NCBI GenBank assembly: GCA_030447145.1
Contig: JAUJLY010000014.1
Location: 1 to 17,338 of the forward strand
DNA length: 17,338 nt
Origin: Thermomicrobiales bacterium
GTDB lineage: Bacteria; Chloroflexota; Chloroflexia; Thermomicrobiales; UBA6265
Reading direction: 5' to 3'
Shown here: positions 1 to 7,302 of the stretch, piece after piece
How the letters are laid out: each line of letters starts with the position of its first letter
Numbering within the stretch: the first letter of the stretch is position 1
Notes under the pieces: generated by a model
Database searches by the model: none
What the model was told of the DNA's origin: nothing
The model's input: the letters and a program-made list of their open reading frames with translations, nothing else
Made by a program: the position numbers and the translations under genes

Positions 1-312
1 ATGGCAGCGGAATTCAACAAGGACGACGTCTTCGACGGCCTCAAGAACGTGTATGACCCGGAAATCGGCATTAATATTGTCGATCTCGGGCTCGTCTATG
101 ACGCAGATATCGACGAGACAGGCGATGTGCTCGTTACGATGACGCTCACGTCGCTCGGGTGTCCGCTCGGACCAGTCATCATGCAGGAAGTTGATAACGC
201 GCTGAAGGATCTGCCAGGCATCGGCGATACGGACGTGAAGCTCGTGTGGAGCCCGCCCTGGACACCGGACATGATGACCGAGGAAGCTAAGGACGAACTG
301 GGCATCTGGTAG
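1..312 (+). CDS. MIP18/SufT-like (DUF59) iron-sulfur cluster assembly protein
   Basis: This is a 103-residue single-domain protein of the MIP18/DUF59 family (SufT, PaaD-like), whose members help mature iron-sulfur proteins in the cytoplasm. Visible family motifs, in order, are the N-terminal DPEIGINIVDLGLVYD block (residues about 19-34), the SLGCPLG segment with the single conserved cysteine (Cys54), and the C-terminal WSPPWTPDMMTEEAKDELG block. Length is typical for a stand-alone copy. The ATG is the first base of the window, so its ribosome binding site and upstream neighbours cannot be seen. It is followed 81 bases later, on the same strand, by the deacetylase start. The family is clear; whether it serves the SUF machinery or a particular oxygenase cannot be decided without the upstream genes. 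Confidence 0.9.
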   Translation: MAAEFNKDDVFDGLKNVYDPEIGINIVDLGLVYDADIDETGDVLVTMTLTSLGCPLGPVIMQEVDNALKDLPGIGDTDVKLVWSPPWTPDMMTEEAKDELGIW

Positions 313-393
313 GGGCCGTCATTGCGACATCTCCTGGATAGGCAGATTTTCGACGAGATTCATTCACAGCGTACAGGGCAGGGGCCCCGATCC

Positions 394-1341
394 ATGAAAC
401 AGACGCGACAACCTGCCCTGCTTGTCCTGCTGATCACGACCATCGTGACGATCGGATGGGGTGGCGCCACGCTTAACCCTGTAGCTCTCGGTAGTGATCC
501 CGGCTTCAGGGATGCGACTGGTCTCTCTGTTGCGTTGCCGACCACGTATCCCCGGGAGCCAGCGCGAACAGCATCGCCGGAACCGACAGATCCTCCGGAA
601 ACCACACCTACACGGAACTCAACGGTTGTTCCTACTGAACCACCCCTGACACCAACATCCGAGCCCGTGGAACCCCCGCGACCGCCCGCACCTGAAAATA
701 CCTTTGATCAGTCCTACATCGTGGAGCGTGGTGAATCCGGCCGGAAGGAGGTCGCGCTGACGTTCGATGCAGGGGAAGGGGCTGGTTTCACGACCGAGAT
801 CCTCGATTTCCTGGCGGCGAATAACATCAAGGGGAGTTTCGGTATCACGGGGGAGTGGGCGCGGGAGTACCCAGAGCTCACACGGCGCATAGTCGATGAC
901 GGGCATCATCTCTTCAACCACACCGAGAGCCATCGTTCCTGGACTGGGGCATCGACCACTGGTGAGCCACTCCCACCGGAAGATCGCATCGCCGAGCTCG
1001 AGGGCGCCGAAAGGGCCGTCCAGGATGAGACCGGGTACTCGATGAAGCCCTATTTCCGGCCTCCGTACGGTGACTACGATGTCGAGGGCCTGGAGCTGCT
1101 CAAGGAGCAGGGCTACGAGTACACGCTCTGGTGGACGTGTGACAGCCTGGGTTGGAACGGTGCAACCGCGTCGGAGGTTGTTGAACGCTGCGGTCCAGAC
1201 GCCGAAGGCGGTGGACCCGGAGCGATCGTGCTGATGCACGTCGCCCAGGAGAATGACTTTCACGCGCTCGACGAGCTGGTGGAGGCATACCAGGCCGAAG
1301 GCTACGACTTCGTGACCATGGAGCAGATGATCCAGCCATAG
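394..1341 (+). CDS. Membrane-anchored or secreted polysaccharide deacetylase (NodB domain)
   Basis: A 315-residue NodB-fold carbohydrate esterase 4 protein, expected to remove N-acetyl groups from cell-wall or other extracellular polysaccharide. The ATG at 394 is chosen over the TTG at 322 because it places a short basic stretch (MKQTRQ) before a hydrophobic segment (about residues 8-27), a normal signal or anchor. A Pro/Thr/Glu-rich linker follows to about residue 108, then the NodB domain. Motifs seen: TFDAG with Asp125, the H-x3-H metal pair His176/His180 (HTESH), RPPYG with Arg222, Asp250 in the CDSLGWNG segment, and His282 in LMHV. The oddity is Ala126, where canonical enzymes have the metal-binding second Asp of TFDDG. 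Related variants exist in the family, so activity is not excluded. Substrate is unknown. Confidence 0.85.
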   Translation: MKQTRQPALLVLLITTIVTIGWGGATLNPVALGSDPGFRDATGLSVALPTTYPREPARTASPEPTDPPETTPTRNSTVVPTEPPLTPTSEPVEPPRPPAPENTFDQSYIVERGESGRKEVALTFDAGEGAGFTTEILDFLAANNIKGSFGITGEWAREYPELTRRIVDDGHHLFNHTESHRSWTGASTTGEPLPPEDRIAELEGAERAVQDETGYSMKPYFRPPYGDYDVEGLELLKEQGYEYTLWWTCDSLGWNGATASEVVERCGPDAEGGGPGAIVLMHVAQENDFHALDELVEAYQAEGYDFVTMEQMIQP

Positions 1342-1494
1342 TCCGCTGGTGCCTAGCGAGAGTGGCCCCACACGACTTGCGCGACAATGTGGGTGAAGCT
1401 TCAGTTCGCGCCCGCACGAAACGTAGGCGGTGACTCGCGCCTATGGTCATGCCTGCAAGCACCAGAGGATGGGAGCTCCCTAAGGAGAGGATGG

Positions 1495-2307
1495 TCAGGC
1501 ATGTGCCCGCAAAAATGGCACCGCAGCTGCCAGGAATTCTTCCCTAGCAGTGCGATGCAGGGTGTGTCCACCGCCGGGGATGCGGATCGTTCGTGCATCG
1601 GGAAGTCGCCTGGGAAGGGCTTCGATGTCCTCCGGATGCACCATGCCACCGGTCTGGTAGTCGCCGTGAACAAGCAGCACCGGCGAGGCGATTCCCTCAA
1701 GCTCGCTGATTCGGTCCTTCCCGTGATTTGCCAATGAATCCTCACGTAATTCCTCGAAGACCCCGCGCCTGGTGCTGGTCATCGCCCGTGCGCGGGATTC
1801 CACCATATCCCGTGACCACTCCGGGTACTCAGCCGCGTAGTAGGCAACCAGTTCCTCGTACGGCAAGGCGTTCAAACGGAGCCAGCCGTCAAATGCAGGG
1901 CGGAAGTCCTCGCCGCTACGGAGTGCAGATTCTTCGGCAACCAGTGCCCTGGCCCGGTCAGGATACCGGGTGGCCCACCAGAGAGCGATGATGCCGCCGA
2001 GCGAATGACCGATGATCAGTGGATTCTTCCAGTCGAGCACGGTGAGGAGTCCTTCTATATCGCTGACATAGTCGGTGTAGAGATAACCTGATTCCGGTTT
2101 GTCCGATCGTCCATGGCCGCGCAGGTCGACGGTCACGGGTGAGAACGTCAATGCAAGATCGTCGATAACCGGATTCCAGCCCTCGCTATTGGAGCCAATC
2201 CCATGCAGGAGAAGCAGGCGAGGTCCATTTCCATCGTACTGGGTAACGTGCAGGGCAATCTTTCCGAGGTCAATCCTGCGCGAATAGCCTCGTGTCGAAG
2301 GTGTCAT
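1495..2307 (-). CDS. Alpha/beta-fold hydrolase
   Basis: A 270-residue alpha/beta hydrolase of the haloperoxidase/epoxide-hydrolase-like group. Seen: the oxyanion-hole HG at residues 35-36 (LLLLHGIGSN), the strand-4 motif DLRGHGRSDKP (61-71), the nucleophile elbow GHSLGG with Ser102, an acidic residue after VHGD (Asp216) or Asp227, and the catalytic His248 in PGGGH. The catalytic triad is therefore complete. There is no signal peptide, so it is probably cytoplasmic. The ATG at 2307 has AGGAG about 11 bases upstream. The gene is monocistronic on its strand and converges with the deacetylase. Substrate cannot be assigned: esterase, lactonase and C-C hydrolase activities all occur in this fold. 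Confidence 0.88.
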   Translation of the reverse strand: MTPSTRGYSRRIDLGKIALHVTQYDGNGPRLLLLHGIGSNSEGWNPVIDDLALTFSPVTVDLRGHGRSDKPESGYLYTDYVSDIEGLLTVLDWKNPLIIGHSLGGIIALWWATRYPDRARALVAEESALRSGEDFRPAFDGWLRLNALPYEELVAYYAAEYPEWSRDMVESRARAMTSTRRGVFEELREDSLANHGKDRISELEGIASPVLLVHGDYQTGGMVHPEDIEALPRRLPDARTIRIPGGGHTLHRTAREEFLAAAVPFLRAHA

Positions 2308-2600
2308 GAGATCAGCTACTCCTGGGAAGAGGTCAAGGATAGTGATGATTGAGCAATGAGGTGCGTCGGATATTGTGGACGATTCGCGGTACTCCTGCAG
2401 GGTATCCGATGAAGTTCATGTCGTTTCGGGATACAATCGAACGAAATGTGGCGTGAAGCGTAAGGAGGTGTCGCGCGTGCGTCCTGTAAGCGCGCGCCAT
2501 CATCGCTTTGCGAGTGTCCACTGGCCGGGACTCCACGTCCCGTGCCGTGGTGCTAAGTGAAACACGCTTGGGTGGACCCGGTATGGAGGCAACGGCCCGT
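2308..2600. other. Divergent intergenic region between hydrolase and cupredoxin gene
   Basis: These 293 bases separate two divergently transcribed genes and should hold both promoters. On the plus strand a TACAAT (2432-2437) is a candidate -10 element, but no good -35 sits 16-18 bases before it. GGAGG at 2585-2589 is the cupredoxin ribosome binding site. I see no convincing operator palindrome. An in-frame extension of the cupredoxin gene into this region (from 2508) lacks a signal peptide at its start and is unlikely to be translated. Confidence 0.4.
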
Positions 2601-3590
2601 ATGAACCACTTGAACCGACGACGATTTTTGGCGCTTTCTTCCGCAGGGGCCGCGAGCGCAGTGCTGGTGGCCTGCGGGAATGAGCCACCGACCGCCGAGG
2701 AGTTGAACCCGACGCAGATTCCCGATGTCGCGGGGGCACCTCCAACGCTGGCGCCCATCACGTCGACCCCGGAAACGGCCCGCGGTGGCGATAGCGGCGC
2801 TGAAGGCGGTGAGGAAGCCGGAGGCGGGAGTGCCGATGGCGGCGAAGAGGCCGGAGGTGGAGAGCAGGCTGCCGCTGGCGGTGGCGCTGAGCCGGTCTCG
2901 GTCGAGGGTGGAGACCTCTTCTTTGAACCTAATGAGTTCAGTGTTGCCCCAGGCGGTACCATCACACTTACCAATATCGGCATGTTGCCGCACGATATGT
3001 CCGTGGACGAATGGGGCGGTGTGATCATTGGTCCGCTGGAGGCCGACCAAAGCGGCGATTACACGGTGCCGGAGGACGTCCAGCCAGGTGAGAGCTTTGT
3101 CTTCTACTGCTCCATCCCCGGCCATCGTGAGGCTGGCATGGAAGGCACGCTGACGATTGCCGAGGCTGGTGGTGGAGGCGAGGCTGCTGCGCCAGCAGAG
3201 GAAGAAGCGACTCCCGAGGGTGGCGCGGCAACACCAATGGCGTCGCCGGTGGACGAGGCCACGCCGGAAGAAGGTGGCGAGCAGGCTGCCGCGGCAGGTG
3301 GCGGCGGAGGTGGCACAGAGGTCGCGGTGGAAGCCGGAGATCTCTTCTTCGAGCCCACCGAGTTCGAGGTCGCGCCGGGTGGCACCATTACTCTAAGCAA
3401 TGCCGGTGTTCTGCCGCACGACATGGCGGTTGATGAGTGGGACGGTGTGATCATCGGCCCTCTGAATGGTGGTGAGAGCGGCGAATACACCGTGCCGGAG
3501 GATGTCCAGCCGGGTGAGACGTTCACGTTCTACTGCTCCGTTCCGGGCCATAAGGAAGCCGGCATGGAAGGGACGCTCACCATTGTCTAG
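2601..3590 (+). CDS. Tat-exported lipoprotein with two tandem cupredoxin domains
   Basis: A 329-residue protein predicted to be anchored outside the membrane, binding one copper ion in each of two domains and probably carrying electrons or storing copper. The start at 2601 is chosen because GGAGG lies 11 bases upstream and the N-terminus then reads as a Tat signal (N-R-R-R-F-L at 5-10) ending in a lipobox with Cys25 (LVAC). Domain 1 (about 98-186) has type-1 copper ligands His131, Cys170, His175, Met180; domain 2 (about 239-329) has His273, Cys312, His317, Met322. Every ligand is offset by exactly 142 residues, and by hand count 67 of 84 aligned residues are identical. The linkers before each domain are Gly/Glu/Ala-rich. 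The gene is followed by a hairpin terminator. The redox partner is unknown. Confidence 0.9.
   Translation: MNHLNRRRFLALSSAGAASAVLVACGNEPPTAEELNPTQIPDVAGAPPTLAPITSTPETARGGDSGAEGGEEAGGGSADGGEEAGGGEQAAAGGGAEPVSVEGGDLFFEPNEFSVAPGGTITLTNIGMLPHDMSVDEWGGVIIGPLEADQSGDYTVPEDVQPGESFVFYCSIPGHREAGMEGTLTIAEAGGGGEAAAPAEEEATPEGGAATPMASPVDEATPEEGGEQAAAAGGGGGGTEVAVEAGDLFFEPTEFEVAPGGTITLSNAGVLPHDMAVDEWDGVIIGPLNGGESGEYTVPEDVQPGETFTFYCSVPGHKEAGMEGTLTIV
2766..2886 (+). repeat. Low-complexity Gly/Glu/Ala-rich linker coding repeat
   Basis: The stretch encodes short repeated units of the type GGEEAGGG with imperfect DNA copies (for example the gaagcCGGAGGcGG and gaggCCGGAGGtGG versions). A second linker of similar composition lies at about 3160-3318. 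Such flexible acidic linkers commonly space surface domains from the lipid anchor. Boundaries are approximate. Confidence 0.6.
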
Positions 3591-3615
3591 TCTCGCTACG
3601 CGTTAGGCTTCCTGA

Positions 3616-3648
3616 AGCCCGGTCTGCATCGCAGACCGGGCTTTATGT
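3616..3648 (+). terminator. Hairpin terminator after the cupredoxin gene
   Basis: A perfect 12-bp stem, AGCCCGGTCTGC (3616-3627) and GCAGACCGGGCT (3631-3642), with a 3-base loop, followed by a short T-containing tail (tttatgta). It begins 25 bases after the stop codon. The U-tract is weak, but the stem is strong. Confidence 0.85.
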
Positions 3649-3789
3649 ATTTGCTATCCTCGCAGGCCAACATCTTGCGGACTCATGAGATATTGGTGAG
3701 TGAATGGTGTCAAGGACATGGCTGGACGAACAGGGCTGGCGTGACTGGCACCGCACGAGGCGATGACGCCCGAAGGAGGAACTGTGGCA

Positions 3790-5211
3790 ATGACTCCGAC
3801 GATCCACCACGATGTGCAGGGTTTGCTGCGACGAACTAGCGGCGCACTTCGCGTGCGTGATGGTGGCGTCGAGGTGCTCGATGCAGATGCGGTCCGCTTG
3901 GAACTGGTCGATGAGCTGGTTTGGACAGCGGTCTTTGGGGAGGGCAATGCCCAGCAGGTTGCGCGTTGGCTAATTCGGGTGACGGCGCCCGAGATGGGTG
4001 CGTACCCAGCCTCCATCCACGATCTCTACATGGCCGCCGTACGCAGGGAGTACAGCAACATCACTACCCCCGCGATCAACCTGCGTGGCATGACATACGA
4101 TCTTGCCCGGCGCGTCTTCCGTGCCGCTCGGGCCACGCAGAGCAAGCAGATCCTGCTGGAGTTGGCTCGCTCCGAGATAGGTTATACCCAGCAGCGCCCC
4201 GCCGAATATGCAAGCGTCATTCTTGCCGCTGCTATCAAGGAGGGATGGCAGGGTCCGGTGATGATCCAGGGTGACCACTACCAGACGAATGCCAAGAAAT
4301 ATGCGGGCGACGCTGAGGCGGAAGTTGAGGCCGTGCGTGCGCTTGCGGCCGAGGCAATTGGGGCGGGGTATGGAAATATCGATATCGACGCTTCCACGCT
4401 CGTCGATCTTTCGCATGAGCGCCTTATCGACCAGCAACATCTGAACTCCCGGCACACCGCTGAACTAACCAGGGCCATCCGCGACGCAGAACCTGCAGGA
4501 CTGACGGTCTCGATCGGCGGCGAGATCGGCGAGGTTGGCAAAACAAACAGCACAGTAGAAGATCTCCAGGCCTTCATGGAAGGGTATGAGGCGGAGTTGG
4601 CGAAGCTGGGTGGGAACGTGACCGGGATCAGCAAGATCAGTGTCCAGACGGGCACCAGCCATGGCGGTGTCGTCTTGCCTGACGGCTCGATCAAGGATGT
4701 GGCGGTCGATTTCGAGACGCTGGCGAAGCTGTCCCAGGCTGCGAAGGACCTCGGCATGGGTGGTGCTGTGCAGCATGGGGCGTCAACGTTGCCAGAGTCC
4801 GCGTTCGATCGCTTCACTGAGGCGGATGCGGTGGAGGTGCATCTGGCGACGGCTTTCCAGAACGCCATCTACGACAGCGAAGCATTTCCCCAGGATCTGA
4901 AGGACGAGATCTACGCGCATCTTGCGGCGAATCACGCAGATGAGCGCAAGCCGGACCAGACGGACACCCAGTTCTACTACACCACGCGTAAGCGAGGATT
5001 TGGCCCGTTCAAGCGGCAAATGTGGAGCATGCCGGAAGAAATGCGTGAGGCTATTCTTGCCGAGCTGCAGCCGAAGTTTGAGCTCATCATGCAGAAACTG
5101 AGGGTGGCCGGGAACGGGCATCTCGTGGATCAGCACATCAAGCACGTGGACGTGGATGTCCCGGTGCCGGAGGCGGTCCGGCAAGTGGCACAGACAAAGG
5201 GCTGCTTGTGA
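3790..5211 (+). CDS. Long class II fructose-bisphosphate aldolase family protein
   Basis: A 473-residue zinc-dependent class II aldolase-family protein, expected to catalyse reversible aldol cleavage of a ketose bisphosphate in glycolysis/gluconeogenesis or a related sugar pathway. Seen: the Asp162-His163 pair in IQGDHYQ, the Gly-Glu motif GGEIGEVG (Glu245, Glu248), His291 in GTSHGG and His329 in VQHGAS, matching the usual metal-ligand and catalytic positions. Usual members have about 285-350 residues; here there are roughly 120 extra N-terminal residues and a C-terminal extension of roughly 100. AGGAGG at 3774-3779 fits ATG 3790 (10 bases) better than GTG 3784 (4 bases); an in-frame ATG at 3763 lies upstream of this site. 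The fructose versus tagatose bisphosphate preference cannot be read from the sequence. Confidence 0.85.
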   Translation: MTPTIHHDVQGLLRRTSGALRVRDGGVEVLDADAVRLELVDELVWTAVFGEGNAQQVARWLIRVTAPEMGAYPASIHDLYMAAVRREYSNITTPAINLRGMTYDLARRVFRAARATQSKQILLELARSEIGYTQQRPAEYASVILAAAIKEGWQGPVMIQGDHYQTNAKKYAGDAEAEVEAVRALAAEAIGAGYGNIDIDASTLVDLSHERLIDQQHLNSRHTAELTRAIRDAEPAGLTVSIGGEIGEVGKTNSTVEDLQAFMEGYEAELAKLGGNVTGISKISVQTGTSHGGVVLPDGSIKDVAVDFETLAKLSQAAKDLGMGGAVQHGASTLPESAFDRFTEADAVEVHLATAFQNAIYDSEAFPQDLKDEIYAHLAANHADERKPDQTDTQFYYTTRKRGFGPFKRQMWSMPEEMREAILAELQPKFELIMQKLRVAGNGHLVDQHIKHVDVDVPVPEAVRQVAQTKGCL

Positions 5212-5289
5212 GAGACGGCCTGGCTCCATGGCGCGTGCGGGTGAACACAAGGTTCGTCCGCTTGTGCCGCAGGTGCATCCTACCCCACC

Positions 5290-5961
5290 CTAGATTCTCG
5301 CGGCCAGGACGTAGAGAGACGTGCCGATCCCTGGAATATTGAGCGTCTGGTCGTAGGATTCCATTCTCTCCCGCAGGGGGTGCAACTTCAGTTCGGTGTC
5401 CCGCTTGCCGAGGAGGAAGTTACCAACGAGCAGGCCAGCCAACTGGGGGATCTCCGCGATGCCGATACCAACCCGCTCCATGGCACGAGGCTCGAAGCCC
5501 GTTACCTCAAGGAGGTGGCGGACCTCATCCTCGTGATAGTGCCGATTCCAGCCTGTGGGCAAGGTATCATCCGGTGCATCTCCGCGCTTGAGGATGTCAG
5601 TGGCATAGCGGTAGATGTTTCGCGCGTCGAACCAGGCAAGTACTCCCGCTGCCGGGACTGTGAAACTCAAGTGCCCGCCTGGTGAAATCACACGATGAAG
5701 TTCTGCGAGCCACGTCTCTTCATCGCTCACGCGCGAAAGCACGTCCTGGGCGTCGACTATGGAGAAGGCATGGTTCTCGGCGTCAATATGGGGTTGCTCA
5801 ACGTCAGTCCGCAGGGCACCGATCTCACGATTTCCGGTGCTGCCGCTGGCCATGAAGTGGACCATCGGACAGCGCTCCCGGGGTTTTCCGTCCAGCTTGG
5901 TGCTGAGCTCGATCGAGAGACGGAGAGAGGTGGTGGCTCGAGCGGTTTGGGGCATGCTCAT
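5290..5961 (-). CDS. Methyltransferase-like protein lacking a visible SAM-binding motif I
   Basis: A 223-residue protein whose middle resembles the Methyltransf_11 fold: a hydrophobic/acidic strand FSIVDAQDVLSRV (residues 66-78), then LHRVISPGG (88-96) and TVPAAG (101-106), as in post-motif III of SAM-dependent methyltransferases. After that come a Trp/Tyr-rich segment and a C-terminal part ending in GIGTSLYVLAAR. The glycine-rich motif I (such as DVGCGTG), expected about 30-40 residues before FSIVDAQ, is missing; the region instead reads MASGSTGNREIGALR. The protein may be a degenerate or internally deleted methyltransferase, or bind its cofactor differently. The ATG at 5961 has AAAGGA five bases upstream. 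It converges with the aldolase gene and diverges from the gene at 6172. Its substrate is unknown. Confidence 0.65.
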   Translation of the reverse strand: MSMPQTARATTSLRLSIELSTKLDGKPRERCPMVHFMASGSTGNREIGALRTDVEQPHIDAENHAFSIVDAQDVLSRVSDEETWLAELHRVISPGGHLSFTVPAAGVLAWFDARNIYRYATDILKRGDAPDDTLPTGWNRHYHEDEVRHLLEVTGFEPRAMERVGIGIAEIPQLAGLLVGNFLLGKRDTELKLHPLRERMESYDQTLNIPGIGTSLYVLAARI

Positions 5962-6171
5962 CGTGGTCCTTTCCGCGCTGGAGTGACCCGGCGCAATTTC
6001 ACTAATGTTGCAATGCGCTTTAGTCTATACAAAGACGGCCGGCCCGCACGGCGCAGACTGATGCGGGTGCACGGCACCCCTGATTTTTGCTGGTGAGACC
6101 CTCGATTGAAGGGCTACGTGGCATCATCTTTGGTAACGCATTCCTCTGGACACAGTGAAAAGGTGAGTCAC

Positions 6172-6888
6172 GTGGAGCTTGTATCACTACACCCCTTTGA
6201 TCCCGATATCGCCACACGCTATGTAGCCGCCCTTAAGGGAGAACGTGAGCCGGATTCGGCGTGGCGTGATTGGTGGAGCCCGGTATTGCCCGAAGCGCTG
6301 GCTCGAACTGCCGCGGGGCGTGAGGATGCTGCCCGGTCGGTATCGCTTGGTCTTGCCTGGGCCCTGTCGGCGGAACATCCCGCGTTCGTCCGGGAGGGAT
6401 TTGGTCTCACGAACTGGGAAGCGCGGATCGACCGCGGCGTTGGTATGTTGATGCGCCCGCCCTCCCGTCTCTTTATCGATGCGGGGTTGGAGCGCCGAAC
6501 CGCGCAGGTGATGCCTATTCGTCTCGAGCTTGAGCAGGGGATGATGGGAGGCGCCTACATTCCGTCGCGTCTCATGGGCAACATGGCGGAGCTGATGGAT
6601 GCGCGCCTGGAGCGGATGGCCAAGCGCCTGGTTGACGCAGAGTACGACCCGTTCTCGATGCTTGGACTGATGCACCAGGCTGTTGCATATGCCTGCGAGC
6701 ACGATCTCGGGTTGTACGAGGCGCAGGATGCAGTAGGGCCGGCGGTACCCCGTATGCGCCTCGTGGAGGCAGCCGAGAAGAAGCGGATGGACGGAGCACT
6801 TCGCGAGCGCATCGAGGCGGCGATCACCCCGGAGAAAAAGCCCGGAATCATCTCGCGGCTGATGGGCAAGAAGAAGCCGGGAGAATAG
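6172..6888 (+). CDS. Unrecognised protein with basic C-terminus
   Basis: I do not recognise this 238-residue protein. The GTG start at 6172 is chosen because AGGTGA (6161-6166) lies five bases upstream; a GTG at 6163 and a TTG at 6106 are in frame but have poorer sites. There is no signal peptide or clear membrane segment. The sequence is largely helical in character, with a central Met/Arg-rich part (MGNMAELMDARLERMAKRL) and a short segment with one Cys and several His (LMHQAVAYACEHDLG). It ends in a Lys/Gly-rich tail (LMGKKKPGE). Codon usage looks like that of its neighbours and the frame is open throughout, so it is probably a real lineage-specific gene. Nothing nearby suggests a function. 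Confidence 0.75.
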   Translation: MELVSLHPFDPDIATRYVAALKGEREPDSAWRDWWSPVLPEALARTAAGREDAARSVSLGLAWALSAEHPAFVREGFGLTNWEARIDRGVGMLMRPPSRLFIDAGLERRTAQVMPIRLELEQGMMGGAYIPSRLMGNMAELMDARLERMAKRLVDAEYDPFSMLGLMHQAVAYACEHDLGLYEAQDAVGPAVPRMRLVEAAEKKRMDGALRERIEAAITPEKKPGIISRLMGKKKPGE

Positions 6889-7217
6889 GTCCGGGAGACG
6901 ATTGAACCCGAATGTCTCTCTGATTCTGCATTCCCCTGAGCCCATCTTTCGTCGCGCGTTGGAAGGGGTGCCGGACCGAGACTGGCGCGGCATTACGGCT
7001 ATGCGCTCGAGTGGCAGCCCTCCACCTAACGGGCTCCATAGGCATGGGCATCCCGAGCAATTCTGCCATCCAGCCGAGCATCCCGGGTACATTCCTCTGC
7101 AACTGGCTGCCCGAAATATGGCCAAACACCGCAGCCAGTCGCCATTTCTTGCCCATGTCTGCCCATTCGCAGGGACCTTGGCGTGCACCCTTGCCTAACC
7201 AAATTCCCCTTTCAAAG
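6889..7217. other. Intergenic stretch upstream of the heat-shock promoter
   Basis: About 330 bases without a gene I can support. An open frame from TTG 6902 to 7198 (+) encodes 98 residues whose first 30 or so (LILHSPEPIFRRALEGVPDRDW) look protein-like, faintly like the start of a DinB-family protein, but the rest is rich in Pro/His/Arg and not domain-like. It could be a decayed gene start. No hairpin terminator for the preceding gene and no repeat is evident. Confidence 0.4.
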
Positions 7218-7247
7218 TTGACAAGGGTTGTATAAAGTTGCTACCAT
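7218..7247 (+). promoter_or_regulatory. Candidate sigma-70-type promoter of the hrcA operon
   Basis: A consensus -35 TTGACA (7218-7223) is followed after 18 bases by TACCAT (7242-7247), a four-of-six match to the -10 consensus. The CIRCE operator begins 7 bases after the -10, so it would cover the transcription start. That is the arrangement expected for repression by HrcA. Confidence 0.65.
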
Positions 7248-7254
7248 TTTCGTG

Positions 7255-7281
7255 TTAGCACTCGTCGGCAGAGAGTGCTAA
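7255..7281. promoter_or_regulatory. CIRCE operator (HrcA binding site)
   Basis: A perfect inverted repeat TTAGCACTC (7255-7263), nine bases, GAGTGCTAA (7273-7281). This is the full consensus of the CIRCE element recognised by the heat-shock repressor HrcA, with the standard 9-base spacer. It lies between the promoter and the hrcA ribosome binding site, implying autoregulation of hrcA-grpE-dnaK. No second CIRCE copy was noticed in the window. Confidence 0.97.
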
Positions 7282-7302
7282 CAGAGGAGGAGCAGAGACG
7301 CG

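Noticed and set aside
1367..1393. Inverted repeat CCCACA/TGTGGG between the deacetylase and hydrolase genes
   Set aside because: The arms are only 6 bp with a 15-base loop and no T-tract, so it is not convincing as a terminator or operator.
1471..1480. 10-bp palindrome GGGAGCTCCC in the gap before the hydrolase stop
   Set aside because: It is a single short palindrome at a convergent gap, with no T-tract or second copy; it is expected by chance in GC-rich DNA.
2333..3028. A 231-residue minus-strand frame opposite the cupredoxin gene
   Set aside because: It is the Pro/Ser-rich complement of the Gly/Glu-rich linker coding sequence, with no motif of its own.
6008..6031. Promoter-like TTGCAA and TATACA upstream of the unrecognised gene
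   Set aside because: The spacer is 12 bases, too short for a normal sigma-70 promoter.
6187..7188. A 333-residue open frame on the minus strand
   Set aside because: It lies opposite the better-supported gene at 6172-6888, is rich in Arg, His, Cys and Pro, has no recognisable motif, and crosses the intergenic region; it is a high-GC antisense artefact.
6902..7198. A 98-residue plus-strand frame with a faint DinB-like start
   Set aside because: Only the first 30 or so residues look protein-like; it starts at TTG without a clear RBS and the rest lacks any domain character. It is kept only as a possible gene remnant in the intergenic entry.
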